Positions 1 to 4,903 of a DNA stretch of 9,578 nt are shown one piece after another. The position numbers were made by a program, and so were the translations under genes. The notes beneath the pieces were generated by a model. It was not told where the DNA came from. It saw only the letters and a program-made list of their open reading frames with translations, and did not search any database. The stretch is taken from contig JAEEGU010000105.1 in NCBI GenBank assembly GCA_016280485.1, positions 1 to 9,578 on the forward strand, written 5' to 3'. This DNA is from Bacillota bacterium. Its GTDB lineage: Bacteria > Bacillota > Clostridia > Peptostreptococcales > Anaerovoracaceae. Positions within the stretch are counted from its first letter, which is position 1. Each line of letters starts with the position of its first letter.

Positions 1-616
1 CAACCTCGACAAGATAAAGGACAATGCAAAGCGCGCGCTCGACCTCGGCGCAAACTGCATCATGCTTAATGTGTATACTGCAGGCCAGGCAGCATTAAAG
101 ATGCTCGCTGACGATCCTGAAATCAACGTTCCTATTCTGGCACACTCCGACTATGTCGGCGCAATGTGCTCCGGTACATACACAGGTATCTCTGCACCGC
201 TGGTTATCGGTAAGCTCACAAGACTTGCAGGCGGCGACTTTGAAATCAACGGACATCCTTGGGGCAAGTTCCCAATCCCTTACAAGATGTTCGCAAGATC
301 CTTCAAGATGTTCACTCAGCCGTGGTGGCACATCAAGCCTATGTTCTATGCAGCATCCGGCGGTACTACTCAGCTCGTTGTTAAGGATATCATCAAGAAC
401 TGCGGTACTGATGTAATCCTCGCAGCAGGCGGTGCAATCCACGGTCATCCGCACGGCTCCGAAGCAGGCGCAAAGTCCATGCGTCAGGCTATCGATGCGG
501 CAATCAACGGAATCGACCTTATGGAATACGTAAAGAGCGGCAAGGCTCCTGAGCTCATGGAAATGGCAAAGATGCTGAACCCTGACGTTCTCAAGAACTT
601 TGACCTTATGAACTAA
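1..616 (+). CDS. RuBisCO-like protein (form IV large-chain homologue), 3' part
   Basis: The reading frame is open from base 2, so the start lies upstream; 204 C-terminal residues are visible, about half of a RuBisCO large chain. They match the barrel domain of the RuBisCO superfamily: an AHSD segment at the place of the family's HRAMH motif (visible residues 47-50), GKLTRLAGGDF (70-80), a GK pair where loop 6 carries its lysine (88-89), SGG (119-121) and GGAIHGHPHG (143-152). The Arg of the HRAMH motif is Ser here and the GHPHG run resembles MtnW-type proteins, so I read it as a form IV RuBisCO-like protein, not a CO2-fixing enzyme. Known form IV roles include an enolase or isomerase step in methionine salvage, but no other salvage gene is visible and the N-terminal domain is missing from view. 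The stop codon overlaps the next start (TAATG), implying coupled translation with the CYTH gene. Confidence 0.85.
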   Translation, partial: NLDKIKDNAKRALDLGANCIMLNVYTAGQAALKMLADDPEINVPILAHSDYVGAMCSGTYTGISAPLVIGKLTRLAGGDFEINGHPWGKFPIPYKMFARSFKMFTQPWWHIKPMFYAASGGTTQLVVKDIIKNCGTDVILAAGGAIHGHPHGSEAGAKSMRQAIDAAINGIDLMEYVKSGKAPELMEMAKMLNPDVLKNFDLMN

Positions 617-1380
617 TGGTAGAGATAGAAATAAAGGCGTTTTTTGGGGAAAACGGCGATGCAGGTAGCTATTCAGCCGGTGGCGCAGGCGGCGGTGCAG
701 ATGCCGCCGTGAACAGGGAAGCGCTCATTGAAAAACTGAAGAGCCTGGACTTTGCGTTCAGTTATGCCTGTGACGAGGACGACTGCTACTATCAGGCACC
801 CGACAGAGACTTTCGCAAGACCGACGAAGCGCTGCGCATCCGCATTCACAGAGAAGTTGGCACGACTGATGCCGGCAGAAACAGCGGCTTAGCAATCGGG
901 CAGGGCGGCAGCACCGGTTCCACTAATCCGGCCGGAGATAGGTGCCGTGCGCTGGTGACCTACAAGGGCCCGAAGCAGGACAATTCCTCCCACACTCGGC
1001 AGGAAATCGAAACTGAAATCCCGGATGCTGCGGCGGCAACAGAGCTTTTTAAAAGTCTCGGCTACAAGCCGGTCCTTACGGTATCAAAGCACCGCGAGGT
1101 CTATGTGAGCGAGCCGGAGGCTGCATCACCAATATCCGTGTGCCTTGACGATGTCAAAGACCTCGGCTTTGCGGTTGAGCTTGAAAAGCTTATCGACGAA
1201 AGCAAAGCAGCCGGTAATCAGACCGGCGGTGGGCAGGCGGAATGCGAGAAGGCTGCCACAAGTCCTGCCGATGAAAAGGCTGCCGCACGCGAAGAACTCC
1301 TGGCTCTTTTAGATAAGCTCGGTATCCCGCGCGAGAAATTAACAATGAAAACCTACCTGGAAATGCTCCTTGAAAGATAA
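616..1380 (+). CDS. CYTH-domain protein (CyaB / triphosphatase-like) with low-complexity inserts
   Basis: The protein opens with MVEIEIKAFF, which contains the ExExK signature (E3, E5, K7) of the CYTH superfamily; these proteins bind triphosphates and divalent metal inside a beta tunnel. Other family features follow in order: RIR (74-76), TYKGP (115-119), RQEIETEI (128-135), SKHREVYV (157-164), CLDDVKDLG (176-184), ELEKL (188-192) and a C-terminal TYLEMLL (246-252). Known members are class IV adenylyl cyclases, thiamine triphosphatases and inorganic triphosphatases; sequence alone does not decide between them. At 254 residues it is longer than the 180-190 typical of CyaB-type proteins, because of Gly/Ala/Ser-rich inserts at about 11-33, 82-109 and 195-225, all between core strands. 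Its ATG shares one base with the preceding stop, and no clear Shine-Dalgarno sequence lies upstream, so translation probably depends on coupling. Confidence 0.85.
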   Translation: MVEIEIKAFFGENGDAGSYSAGGAGGGADAAVNREALIEKLKSLDFAFSYACDEDDCYYQAPDRDFRKTDEALRIRIHREVGTTDAGRNSGLAIGQGGSTGSTNPAGDRCRALVTYKGPKQDNSSHTRQEIETEIPDAAAATELFKSLGYKPVLTVSKHREVYVSEPEAASPISVCLDDVKDLGFAVELEKLIDESKAAGNQTGGGQAECEKAATSPADEKAAAREELLALLDKLGIPREKLTMKTYLEMLLER

Positions 1381-1407
1381 TGATTGGCCCCACAAAAGAA
1401 GCGGCCA

Positions 1408-1438
1408 CGCCTCTAAATTGGGCACACCCCAATAGGCG
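1408..1438 (+). other. Stem-loop just before the terminator
   Basis: CGCCT (1408-1412) and ATTGGG (1417-1422) pair with CCCAAT (1428-1433) and AGGCG (1434-1438), leaving a CTAA bulge on the left arm and a five-base loop. It has no T-tract of its own and ends eight bases before the terminator hairpin. It may stabilise the 3' end of the upstream transcript; that role is inferred. Confidence 0.5.
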
Positions 1439-1445
1439 CAATCAT

Positions 1446-1480
1446 GCCCCCGTATCCCGATTGGGATGCGGGGGCTTTTT
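1446..1480 (+). terminator. Intrinsic terminator of the RuBisCO-like / CYTH unit
   Basis: GCCCCCGTATCCC (1446-1458) pairs with GGGATGCGGGGGC (1463-1475) to form a 13-bp stem with one U-G wobble and a GATT loop, followed directly by five T. This is a textbook Rho-independent terminator on the + strand, 65 bases after the CYTH stop codon. Confidence 0.93.
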
Positions 1481-1534
1481 ATGATTTATCGGCGGTGATC
1501 TGTGTGCACCTTATGACGCGCAGATGCGGTTCGG

Positions 1535-1563
1535 TTGAAGCTGCAAGATGTAACTGATGTAAC
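1535..1563 (+). promoter_or_regulatory. Weak promoter candidate upstream of the small ORF
   Basis: TTGAAG (1535-1540) and TGTAAC (1558-1563) are 17 bases apart, and TGA just before the second hexamer gives an extended -10. It would start RNA near 1570, about 25 bases before the small ORF at 1595. The -10 hexamer overlaps the second copy of a GATGTAAC direct repeat (1547-1554 and 1556-1563). Matches to consensus are only moderate. Confidence 0.3.
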
Positions 1564-1594
1564 CGGTTGCCGAGAGAAAACACCGGGAGAATAA

Positions 1595-1699
1595 ATGAAG
1601 TGGAAAAAATTAGAAATACATCTTGCATTATACAATCTACTGGTATATAATTACAATATAATCACAAAATGTATTAATCTTATCAAAGAATGTGACTAA
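1595..1699 (+). CDS. Possible 34-residue small protein or leader peptide
   Basis: An ATG at 1595 lies five bases after a GGGAG ribosome binding site (1585-1589) and opens 34 codons ending in TAA at 1697-1699. The product begins MKWKKLEIHLALYNLL and continues hydrophobic and Asn/Tyr-rich, ending in IKECD. I recognise no family. Its stop codon is the last triplet of the left arm (TGTGACTAA) of the first dyad element, so a terminating ribosome would cover that arm; this would suit a leader peptide. Against it, the reading frame is very AT-rich in an AT-rich stretch, and the strongest promoter of the region lies inside it (1623-1651), so the RNA from that promoter would not contain its start. Treat it as a candidate only. 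Confidence 0.3.
   Translation: MKWKKLEIHLALYNLLVYNYNIITKCINLIKECD
1623..1651 (+). promoter_or_regulatory. Main sigma-A-like promoter for the 378-residue protein gene
   Basis: TTGCAT (1623-1628) and a perfect TATAAT (1646-1651) are separated by 17 bases. RNA would start near 1658 and give a leader of about 264 bases that carries all three dyad elements before the ATG at 1922. This is the best promoter match between the terminator at 1480 and the gene. Confidence 0.7.
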
Positions 1700-1728
1700 G
1701 GGAAAAAAGAAGAGCTTTTTTAGTCACA
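1691..1728 (+). repeat. Dyad element 1 (perfect arms)
   Basis: TGTGACTAA (1691-1699) and TTAGTCACA (1720-1728) are perfect 9-base inverted repeats around a 20-base centre. The centre can lengthen the stem in RNA because its GAAAA and CTTTT runs can pair. The bases GTCACA at 1723-1728 stand 17 bases before TATAAA (1746-1751), so the right arm might also overlap a weak -35 box. Confidence 0.7.
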
Positions 1729-1774
1729 AAATTCCTTGAAAACTTTATAAATGGCTCTGAGCTGGACAAAAATA

Positions 1775-1812
1775 TGTGCCTAAGAGCAGTAAAAATAAAT
1801 GAATTAGTCACA
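1775..1812 (+). repeat. Dyad element 2
   Basis: TGTGCCTAA (1775-1783) and TTAGTCACA (1804-1812) have the same 20-base spacing as element 1 and differ from perfect symmetry at one central position (C opposite T). One more A-T pair extends the arms outward. Confidence 0.7.
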
Positions 1813-1847
1813 TGAACTTTGTGAAAAGTGCTAAAACAGGCAAAACA

Positions 1848-1885
1848 TGTGGCTAAAAAAGGTAAAAATTAATGATTTAGTCACA
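1848..1885 (+). repeat. Dyad element 3
   Basis: TGTGGCTAA (1848-1856) and TTAGTCACA (1877-1885) again flank a 20-base centre. In RNA the odd central pair is a G-U wobble. The stem can grow to 12 pairs, CATGTGGCTAAA with TTTAGTCACATG. It ends about 20 bases before the AAAAGGAG ribosome binding site (1907-1914) of the next gene. Confidence 0.7.
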
Positions 1886-1921
1886 TGAACTGGTCAAAGT
1901 CAAACTAAAAGGAGATTAGAG

Positions 1922-3058
1922 ATGAACAGAATATTTGCAAGGAGTGAAGAAGCGGTGGGCGAGTTTCGTGCGCTGAGCCGCGAAAATATCGGAGTCGTCG
2001 GCTTGTCGGCCGGTGCGGGGAGTACGCTTGTCGCGACGGGGGTGGCTTATCTGCTGTCGCGTGACAAAAGGAGAAATGTCGCTTTCGTGGAAGCGGCGGA
2101 GTATGCACGGGGCGGCACGTGTGGTGCGGTCGGTGATGGGACTGTCGCCGGTGCTTATGGTGCGGTCGGTGATGGGACTGTCGCCGGAGCTGAGCCAAGG
2201 GGCTTACTCTACGATGCTGTTGGGATGGACAAGCGCTTCGCGTTGAGAGAATATCGCGACATATTCGCCATTGCCGAAGGCGGCGGTAGCATAAGGCAGG
2301 TTCTGAACATAGATGACCGCATAAACTGGGCGGTGCCGACATTTGAACTTAGGGCGAAGGCGGGATATGGGCTGAAGCCGGGGGCGGAAATGGGATCGAC
2401 CTTGAAATGGGGAGAGAAATACGGCGTCGACCTGCGCGGGCAGGGTACACCGGAGAGGGAAAATGACAAGACGGACCCTATAGGCTGGGCGAGACAAATT
2501 GACCGGGCGAGACAAATTGACCGGGCGGACAGGGCGGACCGGGTTAGCCGCACCGACACCATTCTCAAAGTTATAAACGGAATTGCCGGGGATACGGTGA
2601 TTTGCGACATTGGGAGCGCGCTAAGCGAATATTGGGCCCGGGAATCAATCATGGGTCCAACCACGGGGGCTAAATTTGGGCCGGGCTTTGGAACGGAACG
2701 GGAATTACCACTGCAAAGGGTTCTTGATGTCATGGACACGGTAATCTGCGTCGCGGATCCTGCGCCGTCAAAGCTGCTTTCCGGGGAGAGCAGGTTAAAG
2801 GCTATAAAGCAATATGAACATCGGGGCGGCAATTGTGTGTATCTGGTGAACAAGATGTCGGCGGGGGTTGACAAAAGGGAACTCTACACCTTTTTGGGCG
2901 CGAAGGGAAAATCACCGAATTTCTATGAACTTGAAGCATTGCCGCTTGCTGAGTTGCACGCGGCAGAGTATTCCTGCAGGCTGCCGATAGAGAGCAGGAG
3001 CCTGCGGATGAAAATGAAGGCTCTTCACGAAATAACAAGGGCTTACCTTGCGCTATAG
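1922..3058 (+). CDS. Unrecognised protein with MinD/ParA-like fold features and degenerate P-loop
   Basis: I do not recognise this 378-residue protein as a named family. Its N-terminus, IGVVGLSAGAGSTLVA (23-38) after a predicted strand, sits where MinD/ParA-type ATPases carry KGGxGKT, but both lysine positions are serine (S29, S34). A Walker B-like TVICDIGS (225-232), DTVICVADPAPSKL (272-285) and CVYLVNK (305-311) continue the pattern of that ATPase class. No membrane segment or signal peptide is visible, so it is probably cytoplasmic. Two tandem repeats sit in its middle: a 12-residue unit twice (68-91) and an Arg/Asp-rich ARQIDR run (190-207). The start is supported by AAAAGGAG (1907-1914), seven bases before the ATG. 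It lies alone between a terminator upstream and the ftsE promoter downstream, with a long structured leader. It could be a divergent ATPase or a pseudo-ATPase scaffold; neither is shown. Confidence 0.75.
   Translation: MNRIFARSEEAVGEFRALSRENIGVVGLSAGAGSTLVATGVAYLLSRDKRRNVAFVEAAEYARGGTCGAVGDGTVAGAYGAVGDGTVAGAEPRGLLYDAVGMDKRFALREYRDIFAIAEGGGSIRQVLNIDDRINWAVPTFELRAKAGYGLKPGAEMGSTLKWGEKYGVDLRGQGTPERENDKTDPIGWARQIDRARQIDRADRADRVSRTDTILKVINGIAGDTVICDIGSALSEYWARESIMGPTTGAKFGPGFGTERELPLQRVLDVMDTVICVADPAPSKLLSGESRLKAIKQYEHRGGNCVYLVNKMSAGVDKRELYTFLGAKGKSPNFYELEALPLAELHAAEYSCRLPIESRSLRMKMKALHEITRAYLAL
2123..2194 (+). repeat. In-frame 36-bp tandem repeat, two copies
   Basis: Copies at 2123-2158 and 2159-2194 share their first 29 bases exactly and differ only near the end. 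The unit is 12 codons and encodes GAVGDGTVAGA plus one variable residue, so the reading frame is kept. The near identity suggests a recent duplication. Confidence 0.9.
2487..2540 (+). repeat. In-frame 18-bp tandem repeat with degenerate 9-bp copies
   Basis: GGGCGAGACAAATTGACC occurs twice without change (2487-2504 and 2505-2522), followed by two 9-base GGGCGGAC-type units (2523-2540). The product is ARQIDRARQIDR followed by ADRADR, a charged and probably disordered linker. Confidence 0.9.
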
Positions 3059-3099
3059 TTCGAAAAGGCGCTGTGAGAACACTTACTCTTCACAGAAAA

Positions 3100-3117
3100 A
3101 ACACATAAAGTTGTGTT
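3100..3117 (+). repeat. Small inverted repeat upstream of the ftsE promoter
   Basis: AACACA (3100-3105) and TGTGTT (3112-3117) are perfect inverted repeats around TAAAGT, ending eight bases before the -35 box of the ftsE promoter. A second small dyad, CTGTGA with TCACAG (3071-3076 and 3090-3095), precedes it but lacks a T-tract after it, so I see no clear terminator for the upstream gene. An operator role is a guess. Confidence 0.4.
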
Positions 3118-3125
3118 CCGCACTA

Positions 3126-3154
3126 TTTCAAAGGGCAAGATTTTGTGGTATAAT
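3126..3154 (+). promoter_or_regulatory. Extended -10 promoter of the ftsEX operon
   Basis: A perfect TATAAT (3149-3154) preceded by TGG gives an extended -10; the weak TTTCAA (3126-3131) is 17 bases upstream. RNA would start near 3161, leaving a leader of about 90 bases that contains a small hairpin, CCTTTC with GAAAGG (3207-3212 and 3218-3223). Confidence 0.7.
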
Positions 3155-3251
3155 TACTGTGTATGTGGCTGCTAACCGATATATTCAATTCGCAAAAGGC
3201 AGGCCACCTTTCCAAGAGAAAGGGACTACAAAAACAATATTGGAGTAGTAA

Positions 3252-3983
3252 ATGATAACTTTTGAGCATGTAACAAAAAAATTCGCAGATAATGTGGGGC
3301 TTGAAGATATCAGCATCAAGATCGAAAAGGGCGATTTCGTGTTTATCGTCGGTCCGACAGGTGCGGGCAAATCCACATTTATCAAGCTTATGCAAAAGGA
3401 AATTGATGCAGACAGCGGGAAAATAACCGTAAACGGCAAGGACATCACAAACCTGCCAAACAGGGAAATCCCAAAGCTGAGACGCAGCCTGGGGATAGTT
3501 TTCCAGGACTTCAGACTTCTTCCGAAAAAGACCGTTTACGAGAACGTTGCTTTTGCAATGGAAATCATACACACACCGGCAAAACAGATTCGCAGGCAGG
3601 TTCCTGCGGTGCTCAGCCTTGTGGGAATCAGTAGCAAAGCGGATAAATATCCAAGCGAGCTTTCCCAGGGCGAGCAGCAGAGAGTTGCCATCGCGAGGGC
3701 AATCGTCAACAAGCCGACCGTGCTTATCGCCGATGAGCCTACGGGAAATCTCGACCCTGACACAGCTTGGGAAATCATGAGACTTCTGGAGCAGATAAAC
3801 CTGCGCGGCACGACCATTCTGATGGTTACTCACGCAAAGGACATCGTAGACAAGATGGGCAAACGCGTTGTAACCATAGAAAAGGGGCATATCGTTCGCG
3901 ACGAGTTCGGCTCCTACGGCAAGGAAGTAAACGGCAAAGGCATGTATCCGGGAGGTCTTTTGAGAAAAAGTTATGTTAGGTAG
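3252..3983 (+). CDS. ftsE: Cell-division ABC transporter ATP-binding protein FtsE
   Basis: FtsE is the cytoplasmic ATPase of the FtsEX complex, which uses ATP hydrolysis to switch on peptidoglycan hydrolases at the cell surface. All ABC ATPase elements are present: Walker A GPTGAGKST (34-42), Q-loop Q85 in VFQDFRLLP, signature LSQGE (137-141), Walker B VLIADEP (157-163) with catalytic E162, D-loop NLD and switch H194. The text around the Q-loop and GNLDPDTAWEIM is typical of FtsE. At 243 residues it is slightly longer than the usual 220-230, with a Gly/Lys-rich C-terminal tail. GGAG (3242-3245) six bases before the ATG supports the start. Its last 11 bases overlap ftsX, fitting equal synthesis of the two subunits. 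Confidence 0.96.
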   Translation: MITFEHVTKKFADNVGLEDISIKIEKGDFVFIVGPTGAGKSTFIKLMQKEIDADSGKITVNGKDITNLPNREIPKLRRSLGIVFQDFRLLPKKTVYENVAFAMEIIHTPAKQIRRQVPAVLSLVGISSKADKYPSELSQGEQQRVAIARAIVNKPTVLIADEPTGNLDPDTAWEIMRLLEQINLRGTTILMVTHAKDIVDKMGKRVVTIEKGHIVRDEFGSYGKEVNGKGMYPGGLLRKSYVR

Positions 3984-4869
3984 TTTGGGTTATTCAATAA
4001 AGCAGGCAGCGGTTCAGGTATTTCGTAACCGTGCAATGAGTCTCGCGTCGCTTTTCTCAATCACGGCGATGATGCTCATACTCGGCCTGTTCTTCGTTCT
4101 CATAGTAAATGTCGGTGTTGCTATGGAAACGGCAAAAATGGATTATGATACGGTGTCCGTATATCTGGAGGACAGCGTCACTTATGCTGAGGCAAATACT
4201 ATGGCGGAAACGCTTCGCGCTATGCCGGAGGTATCCGAGGCGGAATATCTCGACAAGGATACGGCACTTTCCCAGTGGAAATCGCAGTCATGGGGCGAAA
4301 ACTCATACCTGCTTGACACGCTGCCGGAAAATCCGCTTCCAAACTCAATCGAGGTAAAGGTAAAGGAGCTTTCAGGAGCCGATGCGGTTGTTGAAAAGGT
4401 AAACACCTTTAACGGCATTGAGAAAATCAGATACTATAAAGAAACTGTCGAAAAGCTGGTAAAAATCACAGACTCATTAAAGCTGGCGATGCTGATTATA
4501 ATGCTGTTCCTTGTCATAGTTTCAATCGTAGTTGTTTCAAATACTATAAAGCTTACGGTATTTGCAAGGCAAAAGGAAATAGAAATAATGAAATATGTCG
4601 GTGCCACGAACTGGTTCATACGCGGACCGTTCCTGGTGGAGGGCATATTTATCGGCATCATTTCCGCAGGAGTTTCTGTGGGAGTGGTTGCACTTGCATA
4701 CAGCAAGATTATCGGCATGATGAGCCGGGATATGACCCTCATGATAGGAATGCCTATGGTTTCGGTGGGCTTCCTTTCGACCAACTTGGTCTGGGTATTT
4801 CTGGCGCTTGGAATATCAATCGGAGCATGCGGCAGCATCGTTTCGATGAGGAGATTTTTGGACACCTAA
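3973..4869 (+). CDS. ftsX: Cell-division ABC transporter permease FtsX
   Basis: FtsX is the membrane partner of FtsE and passes its ATPase cycle to a hydrolase outside the cell. The 298-residue protein shows the family layout: a cytoplasmic N-terminus, transmembrane segment 1 (about 27-50), an extracellular domain (about 51-165), then segments at about 170-190, 222-244 and 270-290. The family signature FARQKEIEIMKYVGATNWFI (197-216) and GPFLVEGIFIGI follow segment 2. It starts inside the end of ftsE; an in-frame stop at 3961-3963 rules out a longer start. The nearest strong Shine-Dalgarno, GGGAGG (3950-3955), is 17 bases from the ATG, which is long, so translation likely relies on coupling with ftsE. 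The secreted coiled-coil hydrolase encoded next is the likely partner of its extracellular domain. Confidence 0.96.
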   Translation: MLGSLGYSIKQAAVQVFRNRAMSLASLFSITAMMLILGLFFVLIVNVGVAMETAKMDYDTVSVYLEDSVTYAEANTMAETLRAMPEVSEAEYLDKDTALSQWKSQSWGENSYLLDTLPENPLPNSIEVKVKELSGADAVVEKVNTFNGIEKIRYYKETVEKLVKITDSLKLAMLIIMLFLVIVSIVVVSNTIKLTVFARQKEIEIMKYVGATNWFIRGPFLVEGIFIGIISAGVSVGVVALAYSKIIGMMSRDMTLMIGMPMVSVGFLSTNLVWVFLALGISIGACGSIVSMRRFLDT

Positions 4870-4874
4870 AGGAC

Positions 4875-4890
4875 AAATGTCCGGACATTT
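4875..4890 (+). repeat. Perfect 16-bp palindrome between ftsX and the M23 gene
   Basis: AAATGTCCGGACATTT is a perfect palindrome five bases after the ftsX stop and 13 bases before the ATG at 4904. The overlapping GGACA-AA-TGTCC (4871-4882) gives an alternative hairpin. It could be an operator or an RNA structure next to the GGGG ribosome binding site (4894-4897). The alternative start codon at 4877 lies inside it. Confidence 0.6.
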
Positions 4891-4903
4891 AAAGGGGAAA
4901 AGA

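Larger units (their letters stand above)
1774..1909 (+). repeat. 73-bp tandem duplication carrying dyad elements 2 and 3
   Basis: Bases 1774-1818 and 1847-1891 align without gaps at 38 of 45 positions, with a period of 73 bases, and weaker similarity continues to about 1909. Each copy also contains a 13-codon reading frame, 1774-1815 (MCLRAVKINELVT) and 1847-1888 (MWLKKVKINDLVT), each closed by TGA. Neither micro-ORF has a clear ribosome binding site, so they may simply reflect the repeat. Confidence 0.65.
1481..1921 (+). other. AT-rich leader region without a large gene
   Basis: About 440 bases separate the terminator from the next large gene. The first 110 bases are mixed in composition; from about 1590 the sequence becomes strongly AT-rich. 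It holds a weak and a strong promoter candidate, a possible small ORF, three dyad elements and a 73-bp tandem repeat, each listed separately. I saw no tRNA, no recognisable riboswitch and no - strand gene in it. Confidence 0.7.

Noticed and set aside
1691..1885. CRISPR array or MraZ-box operator reading of the repeats
   Set aside because: The elements are inverted pairs, not long direct repeats with unique spacers, and they lack the GTGGG direct-repeat boxes of MraZ.
2209..2874. Long open frame on the - strand opposite the unknown gene
   Set aside because: Its Ser/Arg/Pro-rich product fits a shadow of GC-rich coding DNA, and the + strand frame has a ribosome binding site and recognisable motifs.
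3071..3095. CTGTGA/TCACAG dyad as a terminator for the unknown gene
   Set aside because: The stem is only six pairs and is followed by A residues, not T, so it does not fit a + strand terminator.
3048..3248. 66-codon frame between the unknown gene and ftsE
   Set aside because: It starts inside the previous gene, has no ribosome binding site, spans the ftsE promoter and its product resembles no family.
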